Source: Microbacter margulisiae (lineage in GTDB: Bacteria; Bacteroidota; Bacteroidia; Bacteroidales; Paludibacteraceae). From it: a stretch of 64,000 nt of DNA. Under the pieces are notes generated by a model. The model saw only the letters and a list, made by a program, of their open reading frames with translations. It had not been told where the DNA came from and did not search any database. The stretch lies in NCBI RefSeq assembly GCF_014192515.1, contig NZ_JACHYB010000002.1:1116001-1180000 (forward strand), written 5' to 3'. Both the position numbers and the translations under genes were made by a program. Each line of letters opens with the position of its first letter. Within the stretch, counting starts at the first letter, position 1. Positions 1-9,208 of this stretch are shown here, piece by piece.

Positions 1-410
1 CCATAGAGTACCTGACGGATCAGTGATTCTGATGATGAAATATTAACTTCTCCTTCGTCCACCGAAGAGCCGGATACGTACCAACGCCCTTGCTTAATGT
101 AATAAACGACTTTCTTGAATAAATCGGGATAGTACTCCTTCATCATTTCGTAACGCCGAGATCCGGTAAAATTGAAAACATAGTCAGGATACTTCTTGAA
201 CAAATGAAAGTTTTCCGTCATAATGTTTTTGATATACTCATCAATAGATGTGGGATATGTCCAGTTCCATTCCGAATCCAAATGGGAATACCCGATGGTA
301 TATAATACCTTGTCGTGATTCAAATCATACCGTTCACGCCGGTCTATCTGAGAAAATAATAGCAATGGGCATATGCCCCCTAACAATAAAATAAGTAATC
401 TACGCTTCAT
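1..410 (-). CDS. GH38 alpha-mannosidase, N-terminal part (cut by window edge)
   Basis: This is the first 136 codons of a secreted alpha-mannosidase; the rest lies beyond position 1. I translated it directly from the minus strand. A signal peptide (MKRRLLILLLGG, ending near residue 20) is followed by YSHLDSEWNW at about residues 41-50. The His-x-Asp pair (H43, D45) is the first zinc-binding motif of family GH38. The following stretch with NFTGSRRYEMMKEYYP and a Trp-Tyr-rich segment also matches bacterial GH38. GH38 enzymes are retaining, zinc-dependent exo-alpha-mannosidases that remove alpha-1,3 or alpha-1,2/1,6 mannose. It is probably periplasmic. It follows GH125 in the same direction with a 30-bp gap, so it is a distal gene of the mannan locus. 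Linkage specificity cannot be read from this fragment. Confidence 0.85.
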   Translation of the reverse strand, partial: MKRRLLILLLGGICPLLLFSQIDRRERYDLNHDKVLYTIGYSHLDSEWNWTYPTSIDEYIKNIMTENFHLFKKYPDYVFNFTGSRRYEMMKEYYPDLFKKVVYYIKQGRWYVSGSSVDEGEVNISSSESLIRQVLY

Positions 411-440
411 AATAATGATTTTAAATAATTAGTTTTCTGG

Positions 441-1883
441 TTAATAACTTCTTTTCAGCAGCTCGGGATACTTGTGGTCAACCGTAAGGATAAACTCCCC
501 GAACATCGTATTGGCCCACGCAAACCATTTCCGCGTGTATTTCCTCGCATCGTCCTTCCAAAAGGATTCATGGATGAAGCCCGTCCCTGCATCCGTGTCG
601 CGCAGGCTCTGCAGGCTGTATGCCACTTCTTCTTTTTCCATCGAGGTGATCCCCCGCATGATCAGACTCATCGGCCATATCCAGCCCAACCCTACATGGG
701 GGCCACCTATCCCCTCGCCTGCCTTCCCCCTGAAATAATAGGGGTTGCCTTCGCTCCATACAAACCTCCGTGTGTTCTGGTAGATGGGATCGCCTTCCGG
801 AATAAAAGGGCAGAGGTAAGGCAGGGATAGCAAACCGGGAACATTGGCATCGTCCATACAGAGTTGGTTCCCGAAGCCGTCTGCTTCGTATACATATATT
901 TCCCCGTATTCCGGATGTCGTTTCTTCCCGTACTCTTCTACGGCTCGCTTTACTTCTGATGCCAGTCTCCTGCATTTCTGTGCAAAGGAATGGTCACCCG
1001 TCACTTTATCCGATATCTCCGCCAACTGGTGTAAGGATTCAATGGCAAAGAGGTTGGAGGGAATTAAAAAGCTGAATATCGTGGCATCGTCTGATGGCCG
1101 GAAGGTGGAACAGATCATCCCTACGGGCTTGATGGGGCTGCCATAGCCGTTGTTTAATACCGTATCGCTTTGTTTGTCGGTTACCCGTGTAAAGGTGTAG
1201 GGGGTGGTGCCATCCTTGCGTTGTTGTTGTACAAAGGTTTCATAGACCCGGCTCATGGCATACTTCCATTGCTGGTCGAAGATAGTTTGGTTGCCGGTCT
1301 TCTTCCAGTAGTAATAGGCCAAGCGGATCGGGTAGCAGAGCGAATCGATCTCCCATTTCCTTTCATGGAGCTGGGGGATCATCTTCGTGTGGTCACTGTC
1401 CCATTCGCTGCCTGTTGCCCCCTTATTGAACGCATTGGCATAGGGATCGAGCCCTATGCAATAGCTTTGACGCCGTATCACGCCTTCTATCATCAGGCTG
1501 AGCTGGGGATCGTCATTGACCAGCGAAAGGTAGGGATAGACTTGCGCCGAGGAGTCTCGCAACCACATGGCATCGATATCGCCCGTGATGACAAAGGTGT
1601 CGGGTTTCCCTCCTTTCATCGAAAATTCTACGGTCGTATCCAGTGTATTGGGATAACAGTTCTCAAACATCCAGGCAAGTTTCGGATCTTTGATCTTTTG
1701 CTTCATCTGCTCTATGGTGGCTTCCACGGCTTTGGACGTGAAGTTGCGTTTGCCTAAAGGGGGACGCTCTGTCTTATAACTCAGGGATTCCAGCACTCCT
1801 GTATTCCCCATCATCGATCGGCTCAGCGCTACACCTGCCAACACTATCCCACTCTTGCGTATAAAGTCTCTTCGCGTCGTCAT
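441..1883 (-). CDS. GH125 exo-alpha-1,6-mannosidase
   Basis: This is a 480-residue protein of family GH125 (formerly DUF1237), inverting exo-enzymes that release mannose from alpha-1,6-mannan ends. Family blocks visible are GDIDAMWLRDSSAQV (residues 101-115), a KWEIDSLCYPIRLAYYYW stretch (about 177-193) and HVGLGWIWPMSLIMRG near residue 400. The N-terminus TTRRDFIRKSG with a short hydrophobic run looks like a twin-arginine (Tat) signal, which is common in Bacteroidota GH125 proteins and suggests periplasmic location. Base composition is near 50-55% G+C where sampled, clearly above the AT-rich GH76 and GH127 genes just upstream. This suggests a separate origin for this gene. It would complete breakdown of the alpha-1,6 backbone opened by the GH76 enzymes. 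Confidence 0.93.
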   Translation of the reverse strand: MTTRRDFIRKSGIVLAGVALSRSMMGNTGVLESLSYKTERPPLGKRNFTSKAVEATIEQMKQKIKDPKLAWMFENCYPNTLDTTVEFSMKGGKPDTFVITGDIDAMWLRDSSAQVYPYLSLVNDDPQLSLMIEGVIRRQSYCIGLDPYANAFNKGATGSEWDSDHTKMIPQLHERKWEIDSLCYPIRLAYYYWKKTGNQTIFDQQWKYAMSRVYETFVQQQRKDGTTPYTFTRVTDKQSDTVLNNGYGSPIKPVGMICSTFRPSDDATIFSFLIPSNLFAIESLHQLAEISDKVTGDHSFAQKCRRLASEVKRAVEEYGKKRHPEYGEIYVYEADGFGNQLCMDDANVPGLLSLPYLCPFIPEGDPIYQNTRRFVWSEGNPYYFRGKAGEGIGGPHVGLGWIWPMSLIMRGITSMEKEEVAYSLQSLRDTDAGTGFIHESFWKDDARKYTRKWFAWANTMFGEFILTVDHKYPELLKRSY

Positions 1884-1896
1884 ATCATCTCAATTA

Positions 1897-3072
1897 TTAT
1901 CTATCAATATCACTTAGTTCTGCGTACAATTCTACCATACAGGCATTATCCAATAACCATTTATACTTGTCCTGCTCCTTCCCAGTCCAGTTTTTACTGA
2001 ATAAGCCATTTGTGTCCCGATCATATTTCCAGGCATACTCTGCATCTTTCGCCATAATTTTAATATAGGTGGCATTATGATCGACCTCAAACAAAGCTTT
2101 TAAACCTCGAAACAATATCACGTTAAACCAGGGAGAATCGTTGTAAAAAAGAATTTCCCGATTTTTAATCTTACGAGATTTAACAAAATAATTAAAAACC
2201 CCTCTTGCAGTCCTTTGAGCATCTTCTAAATACTGTTTCTCTCCCGTTGCTTTATAGAGAAGAACTCCGGCTTCAATCATTTGTCCACTGTTGTAGGTAT
2301 ATTTATTCTTTGCAATATGTCCGTTAAGTGATTCATTATCCCAATAGACGTAATCTGAAGGATCACAAAGGGTATTTTTTGTCCATTTATAGGTTGCTTT
2401 GGCTAAATCAAGATATTTTTTCTGAGACGTAGCCTTGTAAATTTTCATACACAATACAACAGCAGGAGCATTGGAGCACGTATTCTTGGAAAGGTGCTTT
2501 TGTTCACACCAAAAAAGTCCTCCTCCCAGTTTGTCTGACCACCCACTATAAATGAACCTTTGTAACTGAATCGCCCGATTCAAATATGTTGTGTCTTTTG
2601 TCGATGCATAAAGATCCATAAAACTTATCGCTACCCATTCATTATCATCATAAAAACGATCGCTTGGTCCATTAAATTCAGGGTATGATTGATAGCATGC
2701 AGGCTCTCTTTGAGAATTCCAATATTTTGACAACCCAGGTAACAGGGTGCGTTCAAGTAAATGTTTGTATTTTAAATCCTTGGTTACTTTATACAACGAT
2801 ACACACCCGGAAAATACGCCTGAGTAAGGCCATAGGAATGATACCTTTTGTCGTTTATAAACAATCTTATCACTTACAAAACAAGGAACTTTTTGACTTG
2901 TGTCTATCGGATACGTCTCTGTAAACAAATTATCTTTCTTAGCATGATAAAATTGAAAAATATGCTGAAGTGTTATGGCTGCACGAGAAATATTCGTATT
3001 ACCTAAGCTATCCTGACAATGCAAAAGCATCAACGAAAATAAGACAACACAAAGCAAATAATTACGATTCAT
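1897..3072 (-). CDS. GH76 endo-alpha-1,6-mannanase-like lipoprotein (second copy)
   Basis: This 391-residue protein belongs to GH76, which cuts alpha-1,6-mannan backbones. The adjacent aspartates that define the family are present in FYDDNEWVAISF (D142-D143). A second typical block near residues 190-205 has GGGLFWCEQKHLSKNTCSNAP, corresponding to the family's G-G-[IL]-x-W...N-x-xSN-AP region. The N-terminus has a lipobox, LMLLHC at residue 19, so it is probably lipid-anchored. Its gene ends 13 bp before the GH125 start, implying co-transcription. It is the second GH76 in this locus; the other follows the SusE gene. Two GH76 proteins in one locus usually differ in surface versus periplasmic location or in chain-length preference; which applies here is unknown. 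Confidence 0.9.
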   Translation of the reverse strand: MNRNYLLCVVLFSLMLLHCQDSLGNTNISRAAITLQHIFQFYHAKKDNLFTETYPIDTSQKVPCFVSDKIVYKRQKVSFLWPYSGVFSGCVSLYKVTKDLKYKHLLERTLLPGLSKYWNSQREPACYQSYPEFNGPSDRFYDDNEWVAISFMDLYASTKDTTYLNRAIQLQRFIYSGWSDKLGGGLFWCEQKHLSKNTCSNAPAVVLCMKIYKATSQKKYLDLAKATYKWTKNTLCDPSDYVYWDNESLNGHIAKNKYTYNSGQMIEAGVLLYKATGEKQYLEDAQRTARGVFNYFVKSRKIKNREILFYNDSPWFNVILFRGLKALFEVDHNATYIKIMAKDAEYAWKYDRDTNGLFSKNWTGKEQDKYKWLLDNACMVELYAELSDIDR

Positions 3073-3107
3073 AAAGGTATGAGTCTAAACAAATTATTTT
3101 ATACGCA

Positions 3108-5186
3108 TTATTTAATAACAGGAAAAGCACTGATTCTCAACCTCGCAGCTCCCATTGGGATTAGATCAACCTCAACTTCCGGTTCTGTTGAACTTACAGG
3201 ACTATCCATTAAAGCTCCACATAGTCCGTTTTGGTCGAGTTTCCACGACGGGATCTGTTTTGCCTTCGCTTTAATTACAATAGGAGCGGACGAAGGAGTA
3301 AAAGGAAAATTATCTTTCGGCCAGGCCTTCTTTTCTACTTTAAATGATTTAGCCAGATTATTAGGATCCAAAATTAACCCATAATTCCATGGCGATTTAG
3401 GGAAAATCTCCCAGGATGGCCACTGGGCTTTATCGACACCTTGTTGCCACTTGGAATCGCTAATAGCTGTAGCATCACTGGCTTCTTTAACATAGTCTTC
3501 CTTTATTTTCAATGAAAAAGTAAGAGGTCCATAATTTACACTCACGCTATTGTGATTGTTTACCCATCGCTGAATCTTTATTTTCATGGGCATTGTTAAT
3601 GCAATATGATCTCCTCTCTCCCACTGTCTGGTTATAACAACAATTTTCCCGGCAGGAGGATCTGTTAAAAGAGATTTGCCATTTAATTGTATAATAGCAT
3701 GATTGCACCATTCTGGTATCCGTAAATAAAGAGGGAATGTTACTCCATTTTTCATGGATAGCTCAATTCTAACTTTGTCATCAAAAGGATAGTGTGTTTG
3801 TTCATTAAAAGTTACCTCCGTCCCATCGCCAACTTTTATTTTTGCTTCACTTGCAGCATACAATGCTATAAATGCACCGTTATCAGGAGTTGCCATCCAT
3901 AAATTTTCTGCATAATATGGCCAACCTTGTCCATGATTATGCTGACAACAGCGACTGCTAAAAGGGTTCATCATAAGAAACGGGCCCGCATCCATTACAC
4001 CAGGACTATGGTTCTTATCATCGCTCACAACCATATTAGGTGCCGTTAAATATCTCAATGCCTTAAAATCAGGAGTCAAAGCTGCCGGAAAAGTATTAAA
4101 TGCTACGTCTTCTGCATGATCTGCCCAAAAGGAATTTCCTGTAATACGCAGCATATTTTCGTCTGAATTCATTTGTTCAACGATTCCGCATGTTTCAATG
4201 CATTGATGAGGATCACTATACCCTGGACGGGCAACTTCATCTGCACCAAACATTCCTCCAGGAACTTGACCAAAATATTTACGAATAATACGGAATATAT
4301 CGTACGAAGCCTCTAAATCGCTTGAATCTTTCGAAAGTTCATAATACTCGGCTGGCTCTCTAAATCCTTGAGCAACATTTACATTATGCCAGTCAGGCAA
4401 TAATCTGTACCATGAAGGATCATTATTGCCATGAGGAGTATCACGTGATTCCCAATTTGTCATACAATGATGTATTTTTTGTGCCAGATCTAACAGAAAC
4501 GGGGCGCCAGTACGATTGTATAACCAAAAAACACTATATAAATTATCCCCGGCACGAAGTCCTTCCCAGTATCCTTTCAAAAAATCTTTATCGGGAATGG
4601 CGTTCTGGTACTGAAAAAATCGCGTCATTAGGTCAATAACACGGTGATCATGTGAAAAATCATAATAAGACTGCAAACAATACAACATGATCATATTCCC
4701 CCAAAAATTTCGATAGCCATTCTCAAAATGGAGCGGGCCAAAATCTCCATTGGGACGTTGACTGTTAAGTACGCCGTTAATCCACACCTTGGTTTCTGCA
4801 AGCATCTTGGGATCACGAAGGATATATGCTAAATCCCCATATCCCTTCAACCAATAGGGCACTTCTTCCCAACCCCAGGCTCCTTTGCCATTTTTTGAAA
4901 GCCATGCATTCCCTTTCTTTTGAAGCCAGGCGCTAATTTGTTCCAAATGTCCATTTAGGCCATGCTGCTGCCGAACTAAGCATGCTTGAACCCATCCTTT
5001 AGGGCTAATATCTCCAATAGGCAATTTGATATACATACTAGGGATAAGAGGAGCTCTATTACTTACATAATATGCATTTTTTTGTGTAGTACTTGGGTGA
5101 TCTACAATGCGAACACTTGTACGTGAAATACCTTTACATACAAACGCAAACAATACAACTATCTGCAATATCAATAACTTTTTCAT
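3108..5186 (-). CDS. GH127-type (DUF1680) glycosidase, probable beta-L-arabinofuranosidase family
   Basis: This 692-residue secreted protein has a signal peptide ending near residue 21 and the (alpha/alpha)6-barrel fold of the DUF1680 group (GH127 and relatives such as GH146). The zinc/cysteine active-site elements are visible: CIETC with E331 and C333, and RCCQHNHGQG with C413-C414. In characterised GH127 enzymes a cysteine in this region is the nucleophile and a Glu plus cysteines hold zinc. The family mostly removes beta-L-arabinofuranose, but members with other sugars exist, so the substrate here is open. In a mannan locus it may remove a furanose side chain. It is AT-rich, unlike the epimerase gene upstream of it. 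It ends 35 bp before the GH76 start. Confidence 0.82.
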   Translation of the reverse strand: MKKLLILQIVVLFAFVCKGISRTSVRIVDHPSTTQKNAYYVSNRAPLIPSMYIKLPIGDISPKGWVQACLVRQQHGLNGHLEQISAWLQKKGNAWLSKNGKGAWGWEEVPYWLKGYGDLAYILRDPKMLAETKVWINGVLNSQRPNGDFGPLHFENGYRNFWGNMIMLYCLQSYYDFSHDHRVIDLMTRFFQYQNAIPDKDFLKGYWEGLRAGDNLYSVFWLYNRTGAPFLLDLAQKIHHCMTNWESRDTPHGNNDPSWYRLLPDWHNVNVAQGFREPAEYYELSKDSSDLEASYDIFRIIRKYFGQVPGGMFGADEVARPGYSDPHQCIETCGIVEQMNSDENMLRITGNSFWADHAEDVAFNTFPAALTPDFKALRYLTAPNMVVSDDKNHSPGVMDAGPFLMMNPFSSRCCQHNHGQGWPYYAENLWMATPDNGAFIALYAASEAKIKVGDGTEVTFNEQTHYPFDDKVRIELSMKNGVTFPLYLRIPEWCNHAIIQLNGKSLLTDPPAGKIVVITRQWERGDHIALTMPMKIKIQRWVNNHNSVSVNYGPLTFSLKIKEDYVKEASDATAISDSKWQQGVDKAQWPSWEIFPKSPWNYGLILDPNNLAKSFKVEKKAWPKDNFPFTPSSAPIVIKAKAKQIPSWKLDQNGLCGALMDSPVSSTEPEVEVDLIPMGAARLRISAFPVIK

Positions 5187-5237
5187 ATTTATCTTAATCT
5201 GCTGAAATTCAATTTTATATTTATACGAGTCAAACCT

Positions 5238-6407
5238 TTATTTTTCAACAGAGAATTTATAGATAGAATATGTTGCGTATTTCTTTCCGGGCTTTAGCAC
5301 AATGGATGGGAAATTCTTGTGGTTTGGAGCATCCGGATAGTGTTGTGTTTCCAGACAGAATGCCGTGCGGTAACCGTCTTTTATATTCTTATTTTGAAGG
5401 ATATTGTTTCCTGCCATGAAATTCCCGCTGTAGAACTGAAGCCCCGGCTCAACAGTATAAACATCCATTTGTATACCTGATTTGTCACCAATAACTGTTG
5501 CTGCATGGAACAGGCTGCCTGCTTTGGGATTATTCAATACATAGTTGACATCATAGCCTTTTCCGTAAGCCAGCTGGGTATTCTTTTCCCCAATGCGTTT
5601 CCCTATGGCCGTTAAGGTACGGAAATCAAACGGTGTTCCTGCCACTGAATCAAACTTGCCGGTTGGAATCTGAGTGGAATCCACAGGAGTAACCTGGTCG
5701 GCATTCAGTTGAAGCTCCTGGTTGTCGATGGTTCCGCTGCCTTCTCCGTTAAGGTTGAAGTAGGAGTGGTTTGTCAGGCTGACCAGGGTTGTTTTGTCCG
5801 TCTGGGCTTCATAACTAATTTTTAATGCATTGTCTGATCCCAGGGTATAGGTCACATGAATCTGCAGGTTTCCCGGGTAATTCGCTTGCCCGTCTTTTGA
5901 CAGGTAGCTCAGTTCCACCGTTGAGTCATTGGGTTGTGTAGCATCCCAGACCACATCCTGGTAACCGGGTTCCCCACCATGTAATGAGTTGGGTGGATTG
6001 TTGATGGCCAGATGGTATGTCTTTCCGCCTAAAGTAAACATTCCTTTGGCAATCCGGTTGGCCACACGCCCGATAATGGCTCCATAGAAACGATCGGGAG
6101 AAGTAACGTATTCCTTCACATTTGTGAAGCCTATGATTACATCTGTCGGTACATTGTTTTTGTCGGGAACGACGATGCTCACCAGCCGTGCTCCGTAATT
6201 GGTGATAGCCACCTGCATGCCATTCTTGTTTTTCAGGAGATAGAGGCTCGTTGTTTTCCCGTTAATGGTGTCTGCAAAATTCTTTGCCTGCAAGACGGGT
6301 ACGCCGGGATTGGCACTTTGTTGTTGATTGGTTGCCGTATGCGACTTGCATGAAGCCAGCATGGCAATCGTAAGGCTTAGCCATACATAATGTTGAATGT
6401 TTTTCAT
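5238..6407 (-). CDS. galM: Aldose 1-epimerase (galactose mutarotase family) lipoprotein
   Basis: This 389-residue protein is a secreted member of the aldose 1-epimerase family, which interconverts alpha and beta anomers of free sugars. Active-site blocks are visible: NSLHGGEPGYQDVVWDA (catalytic-region His), LTNHSYFNLNGEGSG (second His) and FCLETQHYPDAPNH (catalytic Glu). The N-terminus has a lipobox, LASC with Cys20, followed by KSHTA. The lack of acidic residues right after the cysteine favours an anchored periplasmic rather than a surface lipoprotein (inference). The gene is near 50% G+C and follows the alpha-galactosidase gene in the same direction. The pair therefore looks like a sub-module that releases galactose and equilibrates its anomers before uptake. 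Confidence 0.9.
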   Translation of the reverse strand: MKNIQHYVWLSLTIAMLASCKSHTATNQQQSANPGVPVLQAKNFADTINGKTTSLYLLKNKNGMQVAITNYGARLVSIVVPDKNNVPTDVIIGFTNVKEYVTSPDRFYGAIIGRVANRIAKGMFTLGGKTYHLAINNPPNSLHGGEPGYQDVVWDATQPNDSTVELSYLSKDGQANYPGNLQIHVTYTLGSDNALKISYEAQTDKTTLVSLTNHSYFNLNGEGSGTIDNQELQLNADQVTPVDSTQIPTGKFDSVAGTPFDFRTLTAIGKRIGEKNTQLAYGKGYDVNYVLNNPKAGSLFHAATVIGDKSGIQMDVYTVEPGLQFYSGNFMAGNNILQNKNIKDGYRTAFCLETQHYPDAPNHKNFPSIVLKPGKKYATYSIYKFSVEK

Positions 6408-6536
6408 ATTACTCTCATTTTAGAAATTAGTGTGTTATTTGAGCTTATACATTTTTGCTATGGATAAAAAAAATCAGAAGGCATAAACAATAGTATTTTA
6501 ACTATAATCTTATAAAATCGATTGCATCATCCAGCA

Positions 6537-7736
6537 TTAATATTTGCGCTTACCTTTTTTTTGTTTTGAAAGATACACCATTAGAACATCATGGGAAGGA
6601 ACCGTGCCTTTTAATGCTTTCTGGGTTGTTCCCATCGCTTTGTTGGTCCATAAATCCACAATAGCATACCGTTGTGTATTGGCATTTAGTTCCCGGTTGG
6701 ATAACGTGTCTTTTACTACATTTGCTTTCCAGTCAAAATCGATAGCTTTAGGTTCAGCCGCCCGGTTCAGGAAACAGATAGCCCAGTCTCCACCTTCCAA
6801 CGGTTTCATCCATGTTTCCACGCTGTCTTTAACTTCATAGCGCAATGCCTGTATCCCCAATGAATCCTGATCGACGGCAATGACACCCCGGTTGGTTAAG
6901 ATATCACGGGTCTCTTCGCTCATGTGGCGCAGGTCATTTCCTGCGATAAGGGGAGCGGCAAGCATAGCCCACATGGAAAAATGGGCACGGTCTTCATTAA
7001 CCGGCATACCATTGCCCACCTCGAGCATGTCCGGATCATTCCAATGTCCCGGCCCTGCATATTGGCGCAAGTTGACTTCTTTGTCGATGATTTGAGAAAC
7101 AGATCCCCAATGGCAGTCAATATCTCCGGTAGTACGCCATAGTTCGGCAATGGGAGCTCCCCATAGCCAGGGTTGATTGGTTCCCCATTCACACATGCTG
7201 AATACAATCGGACGGTGTGTGGCAGCCAATGCTTTGCTCATCGTGGTGTAGGCTTCCCTGGCATTGATTCCTTCCGTGTTGCACCAGTCGTATTTTAAAT
7301 AATCTACTTCCCATGAAGCATACGTAAGTGCATCCTGGTATTCATGCCCCCGGGTTCCCGGATATCCGGCACAGGTTTTCGTACCGGCACAGTTGTAAAT
7401 ACCAAACTTTAATCCTTTGGAGTGAATATAATCGCCGAGGGCTTTCATCCCATCGGGAAACTTTTTAGGATCTGCCTGGAGGTTCTGGAGTGAATCACGT
7501 GTTGGAGAGAGCCAGCAATCATCAAGTACCAGATACTTGTATCCGGCATCGCGCATGCCGGAAGAGACCATGGCATCGGCCATCTCTTTGATCATCTTTT
7601 CGTTGATGTTGCTCTTAAAGGTATTCCAACTGTTCCAACCCATGGGCGGCGTCAGGGCAAGCCCGGGATATTTCTGTGCCAAAGCTGCTGAGGCAACTGC
7701 TGCAAAAAACAAAAATGCAAATGTGAACTTTTTCAT
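6537..7736 (-). CDS. GH27 alpha-galactosidase
   Basis: This 399-residue secreted enzyme removes terminal alpha-galactose (some GH27 members remove alpha-N-acetylgalactosamine or beta-L-arabinopyranose). Its signal peptide ends at SAALAQ (residue 21). Family blocks are LTPPMGWNSWNTF (28-40), YLVLDDCW (68-75), the nucleophile motif VDYLKYDWCN with D150, and WRTTGDIDCHW (200-210) with D205 in the acid/base position. The length fits a single catalytic domain with a C-terminal beta-sandwich. Sampled G+C is above 50%. Upstream lies a 264-bp gap with a tandem 21-bp repeat, so this gene and the epimerase may have their own control. Alpha-galactose caps occur on some fungal mannans and on plant galactomannan. 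Confidence 0.94.
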   Translation of the reverse strand: MKKFTFAFLFFAAVASAALAQKYPGLALTPPMGWNSWNTFKSNINEKMIKEMADAMVSSGMRDAGYKYLVLDDCWLSPTRDSLQNLQADPKKFPDGMKALGDYIHSKGLKFGIYNCAGTKTCAGYPGTRGHEYQDALTYASWEVDYLKYDWCNTEGINAREAYTTMSKALAATHRPIVFSMCEWGTNQPWLWGAPIAELWRTTGDIDCHWGSVSQIIDKEVNLRQYAGPGHWNDPDMLEVGNGMPVNEDRAHFSMWAMLAAPLIAGNDLRHMSEETRDILTNRGVIAVDQDSLGIQALRYEVKDSVETWMKPLEGGDWAICFLNRAAEPKAIDFDWKANVVKDTLSNRELNANTQRYAIVDLWTNKAMGTTQKALKGTVPSHDVLMVYLSKQKKGKRKY

Positions 7737-8000
7737 AATTGATTGTTTTATGTGAAATCGATTGATGAGGCTATCTCCACAGAGAAAATCTGAATATTCA
7801 CCTTTTACTTCAAAAACAATATTTACAAATATTCCCTGCTAGCTCTCAATGTGAGTTTTTAACTCCTAAATGTGAGCTTCTAATCAATTCTGCAATGTCA
7901 AATAATTTTTAAATCTTTATTTCGTTATCAGTTTAGTAATCAGCACTCCATTTATTGCCATAGAGTATAAATCAAAGATTTACAGGCAAAGACATTTCAA
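7737..8000. other. 264-bp intergenic control region upstream of GH27
   Basis: There is no coding sequence here. It is one of the longer gaps inside the PUL and is AT-rich. It contains a tandem pair of similar 20-21-bp elements at 7843-7883 (separate entry) about 110-150 bp upstream of the alpha-galactosidase start. No perfect TAnnTTTG box for the minus strand was found. The closest is AATCTTTG near 7973-7980, one base off the consensus. Confidence 0.5.
7843..7883. repeat. Tandem 21-bp direct repeat, candidate operator
   Basis: Two adjacent elements share the core ATGTGAG (at 7849 and 7870, exactly 21 bp apart), flanked by CTC on the left and a TNNTAA-like run on the right. On the transcribed strand the core reads CTCACAT. 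Two full helical turns between copies is typical for regulators binding direct repeats, such as the hybrid two-component regulators of PULs. A single similar core, GTGTGAGCTTTA, lies in the other long PUL gap near 20557. Confidence 0.5.
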
Positions 8001-9065
8001 TCATTGTACGCCATTCAGCTTTTTAATCAAATCAACTTCATCCTGAAGATAAGGGCGTCCATCTTTATGAAAAATATCATGAAACCATACTTTGGGATCC
8101 TTCCCATCAGGCATGGGAGTATCCCAAGCATACTTCGTATTAGTCTTTCCTGTAACTAATCCCCAATTTATAGCTCCTACATTTTCAGCTTTCAACATTG
8201 GCATAATATTTGAAAAACGGCTATCCCGGGTTCGTGCCATGTATTCTGTACAAATCAGAGGACGCCCAAACGATTTTAGAATCTGAACCACACGTAAATG
8301 CCAGATAGGAGCTTCATAATCATGATATGTAATGATATCAGAATTCGCCACCTGAAACTCATTTAACTTCTCAAGGTCCCAATTCCAAAGTCCGGCACTT
8401 ATAGGCTGATCCGGATGCACTGCACGTGCCCATTGAAATACACTTTTCAATAATGGGAAAGAGGAATTCCCTTTACCTGAATTTCCTGGTTCATTATATA
8501 AATCCCATAATAAAATCCTTTTGTCATGTGCAAAATATTGCATCACATCTGTAACATACTTTTTCAATTCAGGGAAACAGGCCCTGTCTTTATATGCAGG
8601 AACACCTGGATCCTGCACCCATTCTGAATTATGAATACCAACCCGGGGAGCCGGCTGCTTCCCTTCTTTGGGATGGCTATTCCAACAGTCATCAAAAAAA
8701 ACAAAAATCGTTTGAATGTGATGTTTTGCTGCGATTGAAAGATATTGGGACACCCTTTGTTTAAACCCGGCAGGATCTTCTTTCCAGGCTAAACTATGCA
8801 AAAAAACACGCATCGTATTAAACCCGATATTTTCAGCCCATCCTAACTCCCTATCTATCGTTTGAGGATCAAAGGTGTCTTTTTGCCACATTTCAAGTTG
8901 ATTGACCGCTGTACTCGGGATAAAGTCCGCACCAGAAATCCATTTATGCTGAGCATACCATGCATTTACGCGTTGTGCTGACCAAACTTTACTATTTTGT
9001 GCATATAAATTTAGATATCCCATTAAGAACACAAAGAGAGACAAATATTTAATTGACTTTTTCAT
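8001..9065 (-). CDS. GH5-like (clan GH-A) secreted glycoside hydrolase
   Basis: This 354-residue protein has a signal peptide ending at LYAQ (residue 23) and a (beta/alpha)8-barrel of clan GH-A. The acid/base Glu is in LLWDLYNEPGNSGKG (E192) and the nucleophile Glu in PLICTEYMAR (E274). Other typical elements are NTMRVFLHSLAW near 83-94, FVFFDDCWNSHP near 121-132 and the ITYHDYE stretch near 245-251. Related proteins are often labelled 1,4-beta-xylanase or cellulase-like, but their substrates are poorly known. In this locus a beta-mannosidic, beta-glucosidic or furanosidic side linkage is equally possible. AT-rich like the GH31 gene upstream, with which it is probably co-transcribed (143-bp gap). 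Confidence 0.75.
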   Translation of the reverse strand: MKKSIKYLSLFVFLMGYLNLYAQNSKVWSAQRVNAWYAQHKWISGADFIPSTAVNQLEMWQKDTFDPQTIDRELGWAENIGFNTMRVFLHSLAWKEDPAGFKQRVSQYLSIAAKHHIQTIFVFFDDCWNSHPKEGKQPAPRVGIHNSEWVQDPGVPAYKDRACFPELKKYVTDVMQYFAHDKRILLWDLYNEPGNSGKGNSSFPLLKSVFQWARAVHPDQPISAGLWNWDLEKLNEFQVANSDIITYHDYEAPIWHLRVVQILKSFGRPLICTEYMARTRDSRFSNIMPMLKAENVGAINWGLVTGKTNTKYAWDTPMPDGKDPKVWFHDIFHKDGRPYLQDEVDLIKKLNGVQ

Positions 9066-9208
9066 AATAAATTATTTTATAAAATCCGAACTTACATTTT
9101 CTGAGAATCAAAATTTCTCATCGTACAATTGATTCAAAAAATACTTTATCTCTTCTGGCGTACAAAAGAGCAAGGCAATATTTTTTAAAATAGAACTGTT
9201 CCCATGAG

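Noticed and set aside
1170..1757. 195-codon plus-strand frame inside GH125
   Set aside because: It is the antisense shadow of a GC-rich gene with strong family motifs on the other strand.
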